From contig FR888065.1 in assembly GCA_000431335.1 (NCBI GenBank), positions 1 to 39,067 on the forward strand: 39,067 nucleotides of DNA, read 5' to 3'. Under the pieces are notes generated by a model, which saw only the letters and a program-made list of their open reading frames with translations, was not told where the DNA came from and made no database searches. The position numbers were made by a program, and so were the translations under genes. This DNA comes from Clostridium sp. CAG:343 (lineage in GTDB: Bacteria; Bacillota; Clostridia; TANB77; CAG-508). Positions 1-7,235 of the stretch are shown here, in pieces (the stretch's first letter is position 1; the number at the start of each line of letters is the position of its first letter).

Positions 1-6
1 GATATA

Positions 7-38
7 TGAGACATTTAAGACCTGTCCCCCCTGTTTCA
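7..38 (-). repeat. 32-bp dispersed palindromic repeat, copy 1
   Basis: One of five copies of a 32-bp unit with near-complementary ends (TGAGACA and TGTTTCA) and an invariant core GGGACAGGTC, seen here as GACCTGTCCC. It lies 1 bp beyond the stop codon of the endonuclease III gene. The other copies are at 4933, 10947, 11023 and 18565. It could act as a 3'-end hairpin for nth. The unit resembles REP-like palindromes mobilised by Y1 (RAYT) transposases, but no such gene is in the window. Confidence 0.8.
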
Positions 39-39
39 T

Positions 40-681
40 TTAAAGTTTAGAGTTTTCTAAATAATGTTTGCAGAATTTATTTATACAGCATGTTTGACAT
101 TTAGGACTTCTTGATACACAAGTATTTCTACCATGCCACACTAGTAAGTGATTAATATCTTTTAGTGATTCTTTTGGAAATATTCTAATTAAATCTTGTT
201 CTATCTTTTCAGGTTCTTTTTGAGTAGATAATCCTACTAAATTAGAAATTCTTTTTGCATGAGTATCAACAGCGATTCCTTCTGCAATTCCAAAAACTTC
301 TAGTAAAATAACATTAGCACTTTTTCTTCCAATTCCAGATAGTGAAATTAATTCCTCCATAGTGTGAGGAACTTCACCATTAAATTTTTCTAAAATTTGG
401 TTTGCACATAATTTAATATTTCTTGCTTTATTTTTATAAAAACCACAAGGATGTATTATATTTTCTAGTTCGTTAATATCAATATTTGCATAATCTTGAA
501 TTGATTTGCATTTAGAAAACAAGGTTGGGGTTGTTTTGTTTACTCTTTCATCTGTACATTGAGCTGATAGCATAACTGCTACAACTAATTCAAAAGGAGT
601 AGAGAAATCTAAACTACAAGTAGCATCAGGATAAGCTTTTTTTAATGAATTTATAATTTGAATTATTTCAGAATTTTTCAA
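40..681 (-). CDS. nth: Endonuclease III (DNA glycosylase/AP lyase)
   Basis: Base-excision repair enzyme that removes oxidised pyrimidines and cleaves the resulting abasic site. The 213-aa product has the helix-hairpin-helix motif LSGIGRKSAN with the catalytic lysine at about residue 120, and the VDTHAKR motif with the catalytic Asp at about 139. The C-terminal 4Fe-4S ligands follow the family spacing C-x6-C-x2-C-x5-C (C188, C195, C198, C204). I chose the TTG start at 681 because AGAGGTGA lies just upstream at the right distance. The GTG at 690 is part of that ribosome binding site. The gene is transcribed leftwards from its own promoter at 702-730 and ends against a 32-bp repeat. Length and motifs are normal, so I expect a functional enzyme. 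Confidence 0.95.
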   Translation of the reverse strand: MKNSEIIQIINSLKKAYPDATCSLDFSTPFELVVAVMLSAQCTDERVNKTTPTLFSKCKSIQDYANIDINELENIIHPCGFYKNKARNIKLCANQILEKFNGEVPHTMEELISLSGIGRKSANVILLEVFGIAEGIAVDTHAKRISNLVGLSTQKEPEKIEQDLIRIFPKESLKDINHLLVWHGRNTCVSRSPKCQTCCINKFCKHYLENSKL

Positions 682-701
682 TTTAGTCACCTCTAAATAT
701 T

Positions 702-730
702 ATTTTATAAAATAATTATATTTTCGTCAA
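702..730 (-). promoter_or_regulatory. SigA-type promoter for nth
   Basis: On the minus strand, TTGACG (730-725) and TAAAAT (707-702) are separated by 17 bp, about 20 bp upstream of the nth ribosome binding site. Confidence 0.65.
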
Positions 731-880
731 TATTTTACTCTTTTTTGAAATTTGAAAAGTATTAAAGTTAAAATCTGAAAACTAAGTGAGAGTAAAGAGA
801 TAAAGTTAATTATACATAAAAAGGAACAAATAAATAAAAAAGATAATATAATATACAAAAACGATGGAGGTAATAGAAAA

Positions 881-1030
881 ATGAAACATATATTTAGAAA
901 AACTTTAGCAGTATGTCTAATTGGATTAGGTCTAGGAATATTACTTGTTTTATTACTTCCTTTAACAGGATGGTTATTCATTATTGGGGTTACCATTGTT
1001 TGCGTTGGGTTTATGTGGCTTGCATGTTAA
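881..1030 (+). CDS. Small two-helix membrane protein, upstream of spoVM
   Basis: A 49-aa reading frame begins with MKHIFRKTLAVCL and is preceded by a good ribosome binding site (GGAGG, 10 nt before ATG). After a short basic N-terminus it is almost entirely hydrophobic. Two membrane spans (about residues 9-27 and 31-47) are separated by a Pro and a Gly-Trp turn, and the protein ends in WLAC. It sits 20 bp before spoVM and is probably cotranscribed with it, so a role in the forespore or mother-cell membrane is possible but is only inferred from position. I do not recognise the family with confidence. The opposite strand also has an open frame here (727-996), but without a ribosome binding site. 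Confidence 0.7.
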   Translation: MKHIFRKTLAVCLIGLGLGILLVLLLPLTGWLFIIGVTIVCVGFMWLAC

Positions 1031-1050
1031 TAAAAAGGAGGGAGATACAT

Positions 1051-1125
1051 ATGACAGTAGTTGTAAAAAAAGTACCTAAGTTTTTAAGGGGATTTGTTAA
1101 ATTGATATTTGGAATTAAAGATTAA
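1051..1125 (+). CDS. spoVM: Stage V sporulation protein M (SpoVM), 24-aa amphipathic helix peptide
   Basis: This 24-aa frame has a very strong ribosome binding site (AAGGAGGG, 8 nt before ATG). It contains VKKVPKFLRGFVKLIFGIKD, which aligns with the KLPKFLGGIVRAMLGSFRKD part of Bacillus subtilis SpoVM as I recall it, including the PKFL segment with its conserved Pro and the glycine two residues later. SpoVM is an amphipathic helix that recognises the convex outer forespore membrane and anchors SpoIVA at the base of the spore coat. The neighbouring convergent rpmB matches the B. subtilis spoVM-rpmB arrangement, which supports the call. The gene is too short for most gene finders. Confidence 0.88.
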   Translation: MTVVVKKVPKFLRGFVKLIFGIKD

Positions 1126-1130
1126 AACAA

Positions 1131-1152
1131 AAAAAGAGCTTACGCTCTTTTT
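1131..1152. terminator. Bidirectional terminator between spoVM and rpmB
   Basis: AAAAAGAGC, a TTAC loop, then GCTCTTTTT. The stem is flanked by A-runs and T-runs, so it can stop transcription from either side. It overlaps the last codons and stop of rpmB. Confidence 0.8.
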
Positions 1153-1337
1153 ACTTTTCCATCTCTTAAACATTTAGCACATACAGAAATTCTTTTTACT
1201 TCACCATCAACTTCAGCTTTAACACTTCTTAAATTTGGTTTCCAAGTACGTGGTGATCTTTTACTTATATGAGAACGAGTAATGCTAAGTTTATTTCCAT
1301 GACTAGCTGTTTTTTCACAAATTGCACATTTTGCCAT
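1140..1337 (-). CDS. rpmB: 50S ribosomal protein L28
   Basis: The 65-aa protein begins MAKCAICEKTASHGN and contains RTWKPNLRSVKAEVDG and SVCAKCLRDGKVKRA, typical of bacterial L28. Two CxxC pairs (CAIC near the N-terminus, CAKC near the C-terminus) identify it as the zinc-binding form rather than the zinc-independent paralogue. The ATG at 1337 is chosen because AGGAGGTG precedes it by 10 nt and the protein starts at the conserved MAKC. Longer upstream extension in the same frame is not conserved sequence. It is convergent with spoVM and shares a terminator with it. Confidence 0.97.
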   Translation of the reverse strand: MAKCAICEKTASHGNKLSITRSHISKRSPRTWKPNLRSVKAEVDGEVKRISVCAKCLRDGKVKRA

Positions 1338-1440
1338 ATCTAAATTGCACCTCCTAAATTTCTTAATAAACTGACTATTGATAAGTTTAACACAAAAAGA
1401 AAAAAAAAACAAGTATTTTTTTAAAATTATAAAAAATTCC

Positions 1441-1468
1441 TTGCAAAATAGGAAAAATGTGGTATAAT
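1441..1468 (+). promoter_or_regulatory. SigA-type promoter for tig
   Basis: TTGCAA (1441-1446) and TATAAT (1463-1468) with a 16-bp spacer and an extended -10 TGG, 34 bp upstream of the trigger factor start. Confidence 0.8.
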
Positions 1469-1502
1469 AAGTAAGCTAATAAAAACGAAAGGGTTGAAAA
1501 AA

Positions 1503-2789
1503 ATGAATTGTAAAGTAGAAAAAACAAAAAATGCAAATGAAATTAAACTAGAAATAACAGTTGAATCAACAAGATTTGATGAAGCAATTAAAAAAGTATA
1601 TTTTAAAAGTGCAAAATATTTTAATATACCAGGTTTTAGAAAAGGAAAAGCACCAATGCAAATAGTAGAAAAATACTATGGAAAAGAAATTTTCTATGAA
1701 GATGCTTTTAATGAAGTAGCACAAGAAGCTTTAGAAGAAGCTATTAAAGAAAATAAACTAGAAGTAGTAAGTAGACCTGATATTGAAGTAACACAAATAG
1801 AAAAAGGAAAAGATTTAATATTTACAGCTGTAATGCAAACAAAACCAGAAGCTAACCTTGGAAAATATAAAGGTATAGAAATTAAAAAAATTGAGTATAA
1901 TGTATCAGACAAAGACATAGAGCATGAATTAGGACATATGCAAGAACATAATGCAAGATTAATTTCAATTGAAGATAGACCAGTAGAAACTGGAGATATA
2001 GCAACAATCGATTTCGAAGGATTTGTTGATGGAAAAGCTTTTGAAGGTGGAAAAGCCGAAGGACATGAATTAGAAATAGGAAGCAATACATTTATTCCAG
2101 GATTTGAAGATCAAGTAATAGGAATGAACATTGATGAAGAAAAAGAAATTAAAGTAAAATTCCCAGATGAATATTTTTCAAAAGACCTAGCTGGAAAAGA
2201 AGCTATGTTCAAAGTAAAAGTTCATGAAATAAAGAAAAAAGAATTGCCAGAATTAGATGATGAATTTGCAAAAGATGTAAGCGAATTTGACACACTAAAA
2301 GAATTAAAAGCAGATATAAAATCAAAACAAGAAAAACAAAATGAAGAAAAAGCAAAATATGAAACACAAGACGCTGTAATAAAAGAATTGTGTAAAGATG
2401 TAAAAGTAGATATTCCATCAGGAATGATTGAAATGGAAATTGACAATATGATAAAAGATATAGAACAACGTTTATCATACCAAGGATTAAAATTAGAACA
2501 ATATCTTCAAATGATGGGTAAAACTATGGAAGATATAAGAAAAGAATATGAACCTCAAGCAATTGAAGGAATAAAATCAAGATTAGCATTAGAAGCAGTT
2601 ATTAAAGCAGAAAAAATAGAAGCAACAGACAAAGAAATTGAAGAAAAAATAAAAGAAATGGCTAAGAATTATGGAAAAGAAAATGATAAAGAATTCCTAA
2701 ACAATGAAAATGTAAAAAACTATATAAAACAAGGAATTGAATCAGAAAAAGCAATAGATTTCTTAGTGAAAAATGCAAAAATAAAATAA
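1503..2789 (+). CDS. tig: Trigger factor, ribosome-associated chaperone and prolyl isomerase
   Basis: This chaperone binds at the ribosome exit tunnel and assists folding of nascent chains. The 428-aa product carries the ribosome-docking signature GFRKGKAP in the N-terminal domain. A central FKBP-type PPIase domain (roughly residues 155-245, from GDIATIDFEGFVDG to FKVKVHEIKKKELPELDDEF) is followed by a long helical, Lys/Glu-rich C-terminal chaperone domain. The start is ATG 1503. The TTG nine bases upstream directly abuts the ribosome binding site GAAAGGG and cannot be the start. It has its own promoter and is followed by a terminator before clpP, and tig-clpP-clpX is a conserved bacterial gene order. 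Confidence 0.97.
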   Translation: MNCKVEKTKNANEIKLEITVESTRFDEAIKKVYFKSAKYFNIPGFRKGKAPMQIVEKYYGKEIFYEDAFNEVAQEALEEAIKENKLEVVSRPDIEVTQIEKGKDLIFTAVMQTKPEANLGKYKGIEIKKIEYNVSDKDIEHELGHMQEHNARLISIEDRPVETGDIATIDFEGFVDGKAFEGGKAEGHELEIGSNTFIPGFEDQVIGMNIDEEKEIKVKFPDEYFSKDLAGKEAMFKVKVHEIKKKELPELDDEFAKDVSEFDTLKELKADIKSKQEKQNEEKAKYETQDAVIKELCKDVKVDIPSGMIEMEIDNMIKDIEQRLSYQGLKLEQYLQMMGKTMEDIRKEYEPQAIEGIKSRLALEAVIKAEKIEATDKEIEEKIKEMAKNYGKENDKEFLNNENVKNYIKQGIESEKAIDFLVKNAKIK

Positions 2790-2797
2790 TGAAAAAT

Positions 2798-2833
2798 AAA
2801 AAGCTGGGGGATAAAAATTAACTCTAGCTTTTT
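2798..2833 (+). terminator. Rho-independent terminator between tig and clpP
   Basis: AAAAAGCTGGGG pairs with CTCTAGCTTTTT (with G-U pairs) around a 12-nt loop, ending in a T-run. No clear separate promoter was found for clpP, so it may attenuate rather than stop transcription. Confidence 0.6.
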
Positions 2834-2853
2834 GTCATAAAGGAGGAAAAAGT

Positions 2854-3459
2854 ATGTTAGAAAAAAATAGTTTAGTACCATATGTTGTTGAACAAACAAG
2901 TAAAGGAGAAAGGTCTTATGATATTTTCTCAAGATTATTGAAAGACAGAATTATATTTTTAGGAGAAGATGTAAATCCAACTACATCTAGTTTAGTTATA
3001 GCACAATTATTATTCTTAGAATCAGAAGATCCTGATAAAGAAATTAGCTTATATATTAATTCTCCAGGGGGATCAATTACAGATGGAATGGGAATTATTG
3101 ACACAATGAATTATATTACTTGTCCAGTTTCAACTATATGTATAGGAATGGCAGCAAGTATGGGATCAGCATTATTATGTGCAGGAGAAAAAGGAAAAAG
3201 ATTTGCAACACCAAATGCAGAAATATTAATTCATCAACCACTAATCGGAGGTGGCGGACTTTCTGGTCAAGCTACAGAGATTAAAATTCATGCAGATCAT
3301 TTAGTACGTACAAGAGAAAAATTAAATAAATTTTTAAGTGACAGAACAGGTCAATCAATTGAAACAATTGAAAGAGACACAGAAAGAGATCATTACATGA
3401 CAGCACAAGAAGCTTTAGAATATGGATTAATAGATGGAATAATGGACAAAAGAAAATAA
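2854..3459 (+). CDS. clpP: ATP-dependent Clp protease proteolytic subunit
   Basis: Serine protease subunit that forms the tetradecameric barrel paired with ClpX. The 201-aa product shows the whole family pattern: LYINSPGGSITDGMGI, the catalytic serine S102 in GMAASMGS, the catalytic histidine H127 in ILIHQPL, and the catalytic aspartate D175 in ERDTERDHYM. The length and the LVPYVVEQTSKGERSYDI N-terminus are typical. AGGAGG lies 9 nt before the ATG. It is 18 bp upstream of clpX and surely cotranscribed, so protease and unfoldase are made together. Confidence 0.98.
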   Translation: MLEKNSLVPYVVEQTSKGERSYDIFSRLLKDRIIFLGEDVNPTTSSLVIAQLLFLESEDPDKEISLYINSPGGSITDGMGIIDTMNYITCPVSTICIGMAASMGSALLCAGEKGKRFATPNAEILIHQPLIGGGGLSGQATEIKIHADHLVRTREKLNKFLSDRTGQSIETIERDTERDHYMTAQEALEYGLIDGIMDKRK

Positions 3460-3477
3460 AAAGGAGAGAAAAGATTT

Positions 3478-4800
3478 ATGGCAAAAAATGATACCCCAAA
3501 AAGTATAAGATGTTCATTTTGTGGAAAAGCACAAGAAAATGTAAGAAAAATAGTAGCAGGACCAGGTGTATATATTTGTGATGAATGTGTGGAGCTTTGT
3601 ACTAGCATAATAGAGGCAGAATTATATGACGATGAAAAAGCAGGATATACATTAAATGAATTAAATGATATTCCAAGTCCAAAAGAAATAAAAAAAGTAT
3701 TAGATGACTATGTAATAGGTCAAGATGATGCTAAAAGAACTTTATCTGTAGCGGTATATAATCATTATAAAAGAATTGCACATGAAGAAGTTGCTAAACA
3801 AGATGAAGTCGAAATCCAAAAAAGTAACATACTACTTTTAGGTCCAACAGGTTGTGGAAAAACATTATTAGCAAGAACACTAGCAAAAATTTTAAATGTT
3901 CCATTTGCAATTGCTGATGCTACGACATTAACAGAAGCAGGATATGTAGGAGAAGATGTTGAAAATATCTTACTAAAATTAATTCAAGCGGCAGATGGAG
4001 ATATTGAAAAAGCTGAAAAAGGTATTATTTACATTGATGAAATAGATAAAATAACAAGAAAATCTGAAAATCCTTCTATTACTAGAGATGTTAGTGGCGA
4101 AGGAGTACAACAAGCATTATTAAAAATTATAGAAGGAACAGTTGCTTCTGTACCACCACAAGGAGGAAGAAAACATCCAAACCAAGAATTAATACAAATA
4201 AATACTGAAAATATATTAATAATATGTGGAGGAGCATTTGAAGGCTTAGAAAATATTATAAGAGACAGAACAGGAGAAAAAACAATTGGATTTGGAAAGC
4301 AAGTAAAAAGTCAAAAAGATGTAAATCAATATGAAATATTTAAAGAGCTATTACCTCAAGATTTATTAAAATTCGGATTGATTCCGGAGTTTATAGGAAG
4401 GCTTCCTATAATAGCTACTTTAAAAGACTTAGACAAAGAAGCATTAATTAAAATTTTAGTAGAACCTAAAAATTCACTAGTAAAACAATATCAAAAACTA
4501 TTTGAAATTGATGGCGTAGAATTAGTCTTTGAACAAGAAGCATTAGAAGCAATAGTAGATAAAGCAATAGAAAGAAAAACAGGAGCTAGAGGACTTCGTT
4601 CAATCATTGAAGAAATTATGAGGGATATTATGTTTGAAATTCCATCTAACCCTAATATAGAAAAATGTATTATTACAAAAGCAACTGTATCAGATAATGC
4701 AGAACCTGAAATAGTAATAAATGAAAATAAAGAAAGATTAAAACCAGTTGCGAAGAAAAAAAGGCAAATGCCAAAAACTAGTGAAAAAGAAACAGCTTAA
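3478..4800 (+). CDS. clpX: ATP-dependent Clp protease ATP-binding subunit ClpX
   Basis: AAA+ unfoldase that feeds substrates to ClpP. The 440-aa product has the N-terminal zinc-binding domain (C12, C15, C34, C37), Walker A GPTGCGKT near residue 122, Walker B IIYIDEIDKI near 183, the SRDVSGEGVQQALL-type region (here ITRDVSGEGVQQALLKIIEG), an IGF-type ClpP-docking loop (TIGFGKQVKS), and the sensor-2 GARGLRSIIEEIM. The C-terminal tail is Lys-rich. The ribosome binding site AAAGGAGAG precedes ATG 3478. A strong terminator follows. Confidence 0.98.
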   Translation: MAKNDTPKSIRCSFCGKAQENVRKIVAGPGVYICDECVELCTSIIEAELYDDEKAGYTLNELNDIPSPKEIKKVLDDYVIGQDDAKRTLSVAVYNHYKRIAHEEVAKQDEVEIQKSNILLLGPTGCGKTLLARTLAKILNVPFAIADATTLTEAGYVGEDVENILLKLIQAADGDIEKAEKGIIYIDEIDKITRKSENPSITRDVSGEGVQQALLKIIEGTVASVPPQGGRKHPNQELIQINTENILIICGGAFEGLENIIRDRTGEKTIGFGKQVKSQKDVNQYEIFKELLPQDLLKFGLIPEFIGRLPIIATLKDLDKEALIKILVEPKNSLVKQYQKLFEIDGVELVFEQEALEAIVDKAIERKTGARGLRSIIEEIMRDIMFEIPSNPNIEKCIITKATVSDNAEPEIVINENKERLKPVAKKKRQMPKTSEKETA

Positions 4801-4845
4801 ATTGAATCTAAAATAAAAAATAAAGATAGCATAATTTAATAATTA

Positions 4846-4889
4846 AACAAAAAACTTTCAAATTAAAAATATTTGAAAGTTTTTTTGTT
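4846..4889 (+). terminator. Rho-independent terminator after clpX
   Basis: A long A/T-rich stem, AACAAAAAACTTTCAAAT with ATTTGAAAGTTTTTTT, encloses a short loop and ends in a run of seven T. It closes the tig-clpP-clpX block. Confidence 0.88.
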
Positions 4890-4932
4890 ATAAAGACATC
4901 CTTGGTTTTCATATGTTTTATAAGGGGTTACA

Positions 4933-4964
4933 AGGGACAAGGGGGACAGGTCAAAACTGTCTCA
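4933..4964 (+). repeat. 32-bp dispersed palindromic repeat, copy 2
   Basis: Carries the invariant GGGACAGGTC core and the CTGTCTCA end. Its left end is more diverged (AGGGACAAGG). It lies between the clpX terminator and the amidase gene, 35 bp upstream of the amidase start. Confidence 0.75.
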
Positions 4965-4999
4965 TTTTTTTTGATTTTGTAGAAAGGAGAATATAAAAT

Positions 5000-5491
5000 A
5001 TGAGAGAAAGAAAATATGCTAGAAATAAAGCAGTTGAATATGCTGGAAAATGGGCATATTCTAGAAATCCAAAGTATTATAATTTTGATTTAATAGGAGG
5101 AGACTGTACTAGTTTTGTTTCTCAGTGTATATTTGCAGGAAGCAATATAATGAATTATACAAAAGATATAGGATGGTATTATATAAATGGAAATAATAAA
5201 TCTCCATCATGGACAGGAGTAGAGTTTTTACATAAATTTTTAGTAAATAATAGAGGAATTGGTCCATATGGAAAAGAAATAAATCAAAGTGATGTAAAAT
5301 TAGGTGATGTTGCACAATTATCTTTTGATGGACAAAAATTTGTGCACACATTGATAATCATAAATGTAGAAAATAAAAGCTTAGAAGGAATTAAAATTGC
5401 TTCTCATACATTTGATAATTATGGTAAGTCAATTGCAGAGTATACATTTCAAAAGGTTAGATTTATTCAAATTGAAGGTGTAAGGGAGTAA
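5000..5491 (+). CDS. Amidase-domain (Amidase_6 type) protein
   Basis: The 163-aa product is essentially one domain of the putative amidase family often found at the C-terminus of clostridial and bacillar cell-wall proteins. Matching elements are KAVEYAGKWAYSRNPKYYNF, the GGDCTSFVSQC block with the likely catalytic Cys36, SPSWTGVEFL, LGDVAQL, and a likely catalytic His116 in KFVHTLI. This resembles papain-like NlpC/CHAP chemistry. The substrate is not known. A peptidoglycan or spore-cortex amide bond is a reasonable inference. No signal peptide is visible, which would fit an intracellular or mother-cell role. The ribosome binding site GAAAGGAGA precedes the ATG. No confident promoter was seen. 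Confidence 0.85.
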   Translation: MRERKYARNKAVEYAGKWAYSRNPKYYNFDLIGGDCTSFVSQCIFAGSNIMNYTKDIGWYYINGNNKSPSWTGVEFLHKFLVNNRGIGPYGKEINQSDVKLGDVAQLSFDGQKFVHTLIIINVENKSLEGIKIASHTFDNYGKSIAEYTFQKVRFIQIEGVRE

Positions 5492-5537
5492 CTAAGGGTT
5501 TGCAATTTGCATATTAAAAAATAATTTAAATAAAATC

Positions 5538-5566
5538 TTGAAAGCAAAAATAGGATATGATAGAAT
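5538..5566 (+). promoter_or_regulatory. SigA-type promoter upstream of the membrane-anchored protein gene
   Basis: TTGAAA (5538-5543) and TAGAAT (5561-5566) with a 17-bp spacer, about 40 bp upstream of the next start codon. Confidence 0.6.
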
Positions 5567-5608
5567 AAAAATCGGTAAAAGAGAGGATGCTAAAATGGGG
5601 GAATGCAA

Positions 5609-6274
5609 ATGAAAAAAATGTTAGTCATAATAGTAATTTTAGCAATGATATTAGTAAGCATGATAATTTATAAAAATATAGCAATTAATAAAAATAAAAG
5701 TGTAAATGTACAGGAAGTAGAACAAATAGAAGAATATATTTCAAAAATATATATGTGGAAAGAAATAACCAAAGAAGCTTTACCTACATTTGAAAACATA
5801 AATAATGCTAATGAATTATGGCTCTGGGAAGTAATAAAGAAAAATTTGGAGACATATGAAACAACATATGAAGAAATTCAACAAAAAGGAAAAGAATTAT
5901 TTGGAGAAAAATTTGAAAAACAGATTCCGAAAGAAGGAAATGATAGCTTTTATTATGACAAAGAAAGCAATAAATATTTAGCAACAGAAATTGTTTTGGA
6001 TGAAGAAGAGGATAGTTTTTTATTAAAAGATATAGAGAAAGAGGGAGAAAAATATAAAGTAAAAATTATAGAATATATAGAAGATTATTCAGAAGAAAAT
6101 AAAGTAATAATAAGAAACTTACAGGAAGAAGAAATAGGAAGGGTAAGCACAAGTGATAGTGAAACAAAAATAAAAGAAATAGTAAAAAACAATAAAGAAA
6201 GATTTAGTCAGAAAAATATAGAGATAAAAAAAGAAAAAGATAATTTAGTAATAGAGAAAGTAAATAAGGAGTAA
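5609..6274 (+). CDS. Membrane-anchored protein of unknown function
   Basis: The 221-aa product has one N-terminal hydrophobic helix (about residues 3-21, MKKMLVIIVILAMILVSMII) after a two-lysine start. The rest is a highly charged Glu/Lys-rich domain, probably extracytoplasmic. There is no Cys lipobox and no recognisable enzyme motif. ATG 5609 is preferred over ATG 5603 because the GGGGG run ends 7 nt before it. The stop is 2 bp before the next start, and the ribosome binding site of the radical SAM gene lies inside this gene, so the two are translationally linked. I do not recognise the family. Confidence 0.75.
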   Translation: MKKMLVIIVILAMILVSMIIYKNIAINKNKSVNVQEVEQIEEYISKIYMWKEITKEALPTFENINNANELWLWEVIKKNLETYETTYEEIQQKGKELFGEKFEKQIPKEGNDSFYYDKESNKYLATEIVLDEEEDSFLLKDIEKEGEKYKVKIIEYIEDYSEENKVIIRNLQEEEIGRVSTSDSETKIKEIVKNNKERFSQKNIEIKKEKDNLVIEKVNKE

Positions 6275-6276
6275 AA

Positions 6277-7167
6277 ATGTTAGAAAAATTAGACAAATGC
6301 AATATATGTCCACATCAATGTAAAGTTAATAGGAACCAAGGAAAGATAGGTCGTTGTAAAGCAACTGAAAAAATTAAAATAGCACTTTATTCAACACATA
6401 ATTTTGAAGAACCCTGTATTAGTGGAGAAAAAGGTTCTGGAACAATATTTTTTTCAAATTGCAATTTAAATTGTGTTTTTTGTCAAAATTATGAAATTAG
6501 TCAATTAGGAAAAGGAAAGGATATTTCTATAGAAGAATTGGCTAATATATTTTTGAAACAACAGGAAAAAAATGTCGAAAATATTAATTTAGTGACGCCA
6601 ACAAGCTATATTCCACAGATTATAGAAGCAATAAAGATTGCGAAAAGTAATGGATTCAAATTACCAATTATATACAATACAAATGCTTATGAAAAAGTAG
6701 AAACTCTAAAAATGTTGGAAGGATATATAGATATTTATTTACCAGATTTAAAATATGCAGAAAATGATGTGGCCAAAGAATATTCAAAAATAGATAATTA
6801 TTTTGAAATAGCAACAAAAGCAATCCAAGAGATGATTAGGCAGGTAGGAATTCCAGAATTAAATAAAAAAGGCATAATGCAAAAAGGAGTAATGATAAGA
6901 CATTTAGTATTGCCAAGTTATATTGAAAACAGTAAAAAGGTATTAAAATGGATTAAAGACAATCTAGATGATAAAATATATGTTAGTATTATGGCACAAT
7001 ATTTTCCGACATACAAAGCAAAAGAATATGAAAAAATAAATAGAAAGTTGACAAAAGAAGAATGGAAGAAAATAGAAAATTATATAGAAAAGCTTGAAAT
7101 AGAAAATGGATATATGCAGGAACTTGGAGAACATGAAGAAGAATATGTGCCTAAATGGGATATATAA
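6277..7167 (+). CDS. PflX-like radical SAM protein (pyruvate formate-lyase activase-related)
   Basis: The 296-aa product has the radical SAM cluster motif C62-x3-C66-x2-C69 in FFSNCNLNCVFCQN, and a second Cys-rich N-terminal motif (C8, C11, C15 and C27 in CNICPHQC...GRC). Both are characteristic of the PflX/COG1313 branch related to glycyl-radical-enzyme activases. Further matches are VTPTSYIPQI, IYNTNAYE, YLPDLKY and a C-terminal MAQYFPTYKA. The family is annotated by homology as an activating enzyme but its target is unknown. No glycyl radical enzyme is encoded here. It is coupled to the upstream membrane protein by a 2-bp gap. Confidence 0.88.
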   Translation: MLEKLDKCNICPHQCKVNRNQGKIGRCKATEKIKIALYSTHNFEEPCISGEKGSGTIFFSNCNLNCVFCQNYEISQLGKGKDISIEELANIFLKQQEKNVENINLVTPTSYIPQIIEAIKIAKSNGFKLPIIYNTNAYEKVETLKMLEGYIDIYLPDLKYAENDVAKEYSKIDNYFEIATKAIQEMIRQVGIPELNKKGIMQKGVMIRHLVLPSYIENSKKVLKWIKDNLDDKIYVSIMAQYFPTYKAKEYEKINRKLTKEEWKKIENYIEKLEIENGYMQELGEHEEEYVPKWDI

Positions 7168-7182
7168 ATTAATTATTTTAGT

Positions 7183-7211
7183 TTGAAAAGTAAATTTTAT
7201 TATGATATAAT
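7183..7211 (+). promoter_or_regulatory. SigA-type promoter for the thyX-like/folA pair
   Basis: TTGAAA (7183-7188), a 17-bp spacer and an extended -10 TGATATAAT (TATAAT at 7206-7211), 25 bp before the thyX-like start. Confidence 0.75.
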
Positions 7212-7235
7212 TCAAAAAAAGTAAGGAGTATAAAA

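Noticed and set aside
727..996. Open frame on the minus strand overlapping the small membrane gene upstream of spoVM
   Set aside because: It lacks a ribosome binding site, has low-complexity hydrophobic composition, and overlaps the better supported plus-strand gene at 881-1030.
1694..2478. Several long minus-strand frames inside tig
   Set aside because: They are shadows of the strongly biased coding frame of trigger factor, with Leu/Ser/Phe-rich composition and no ribosome binding sites.
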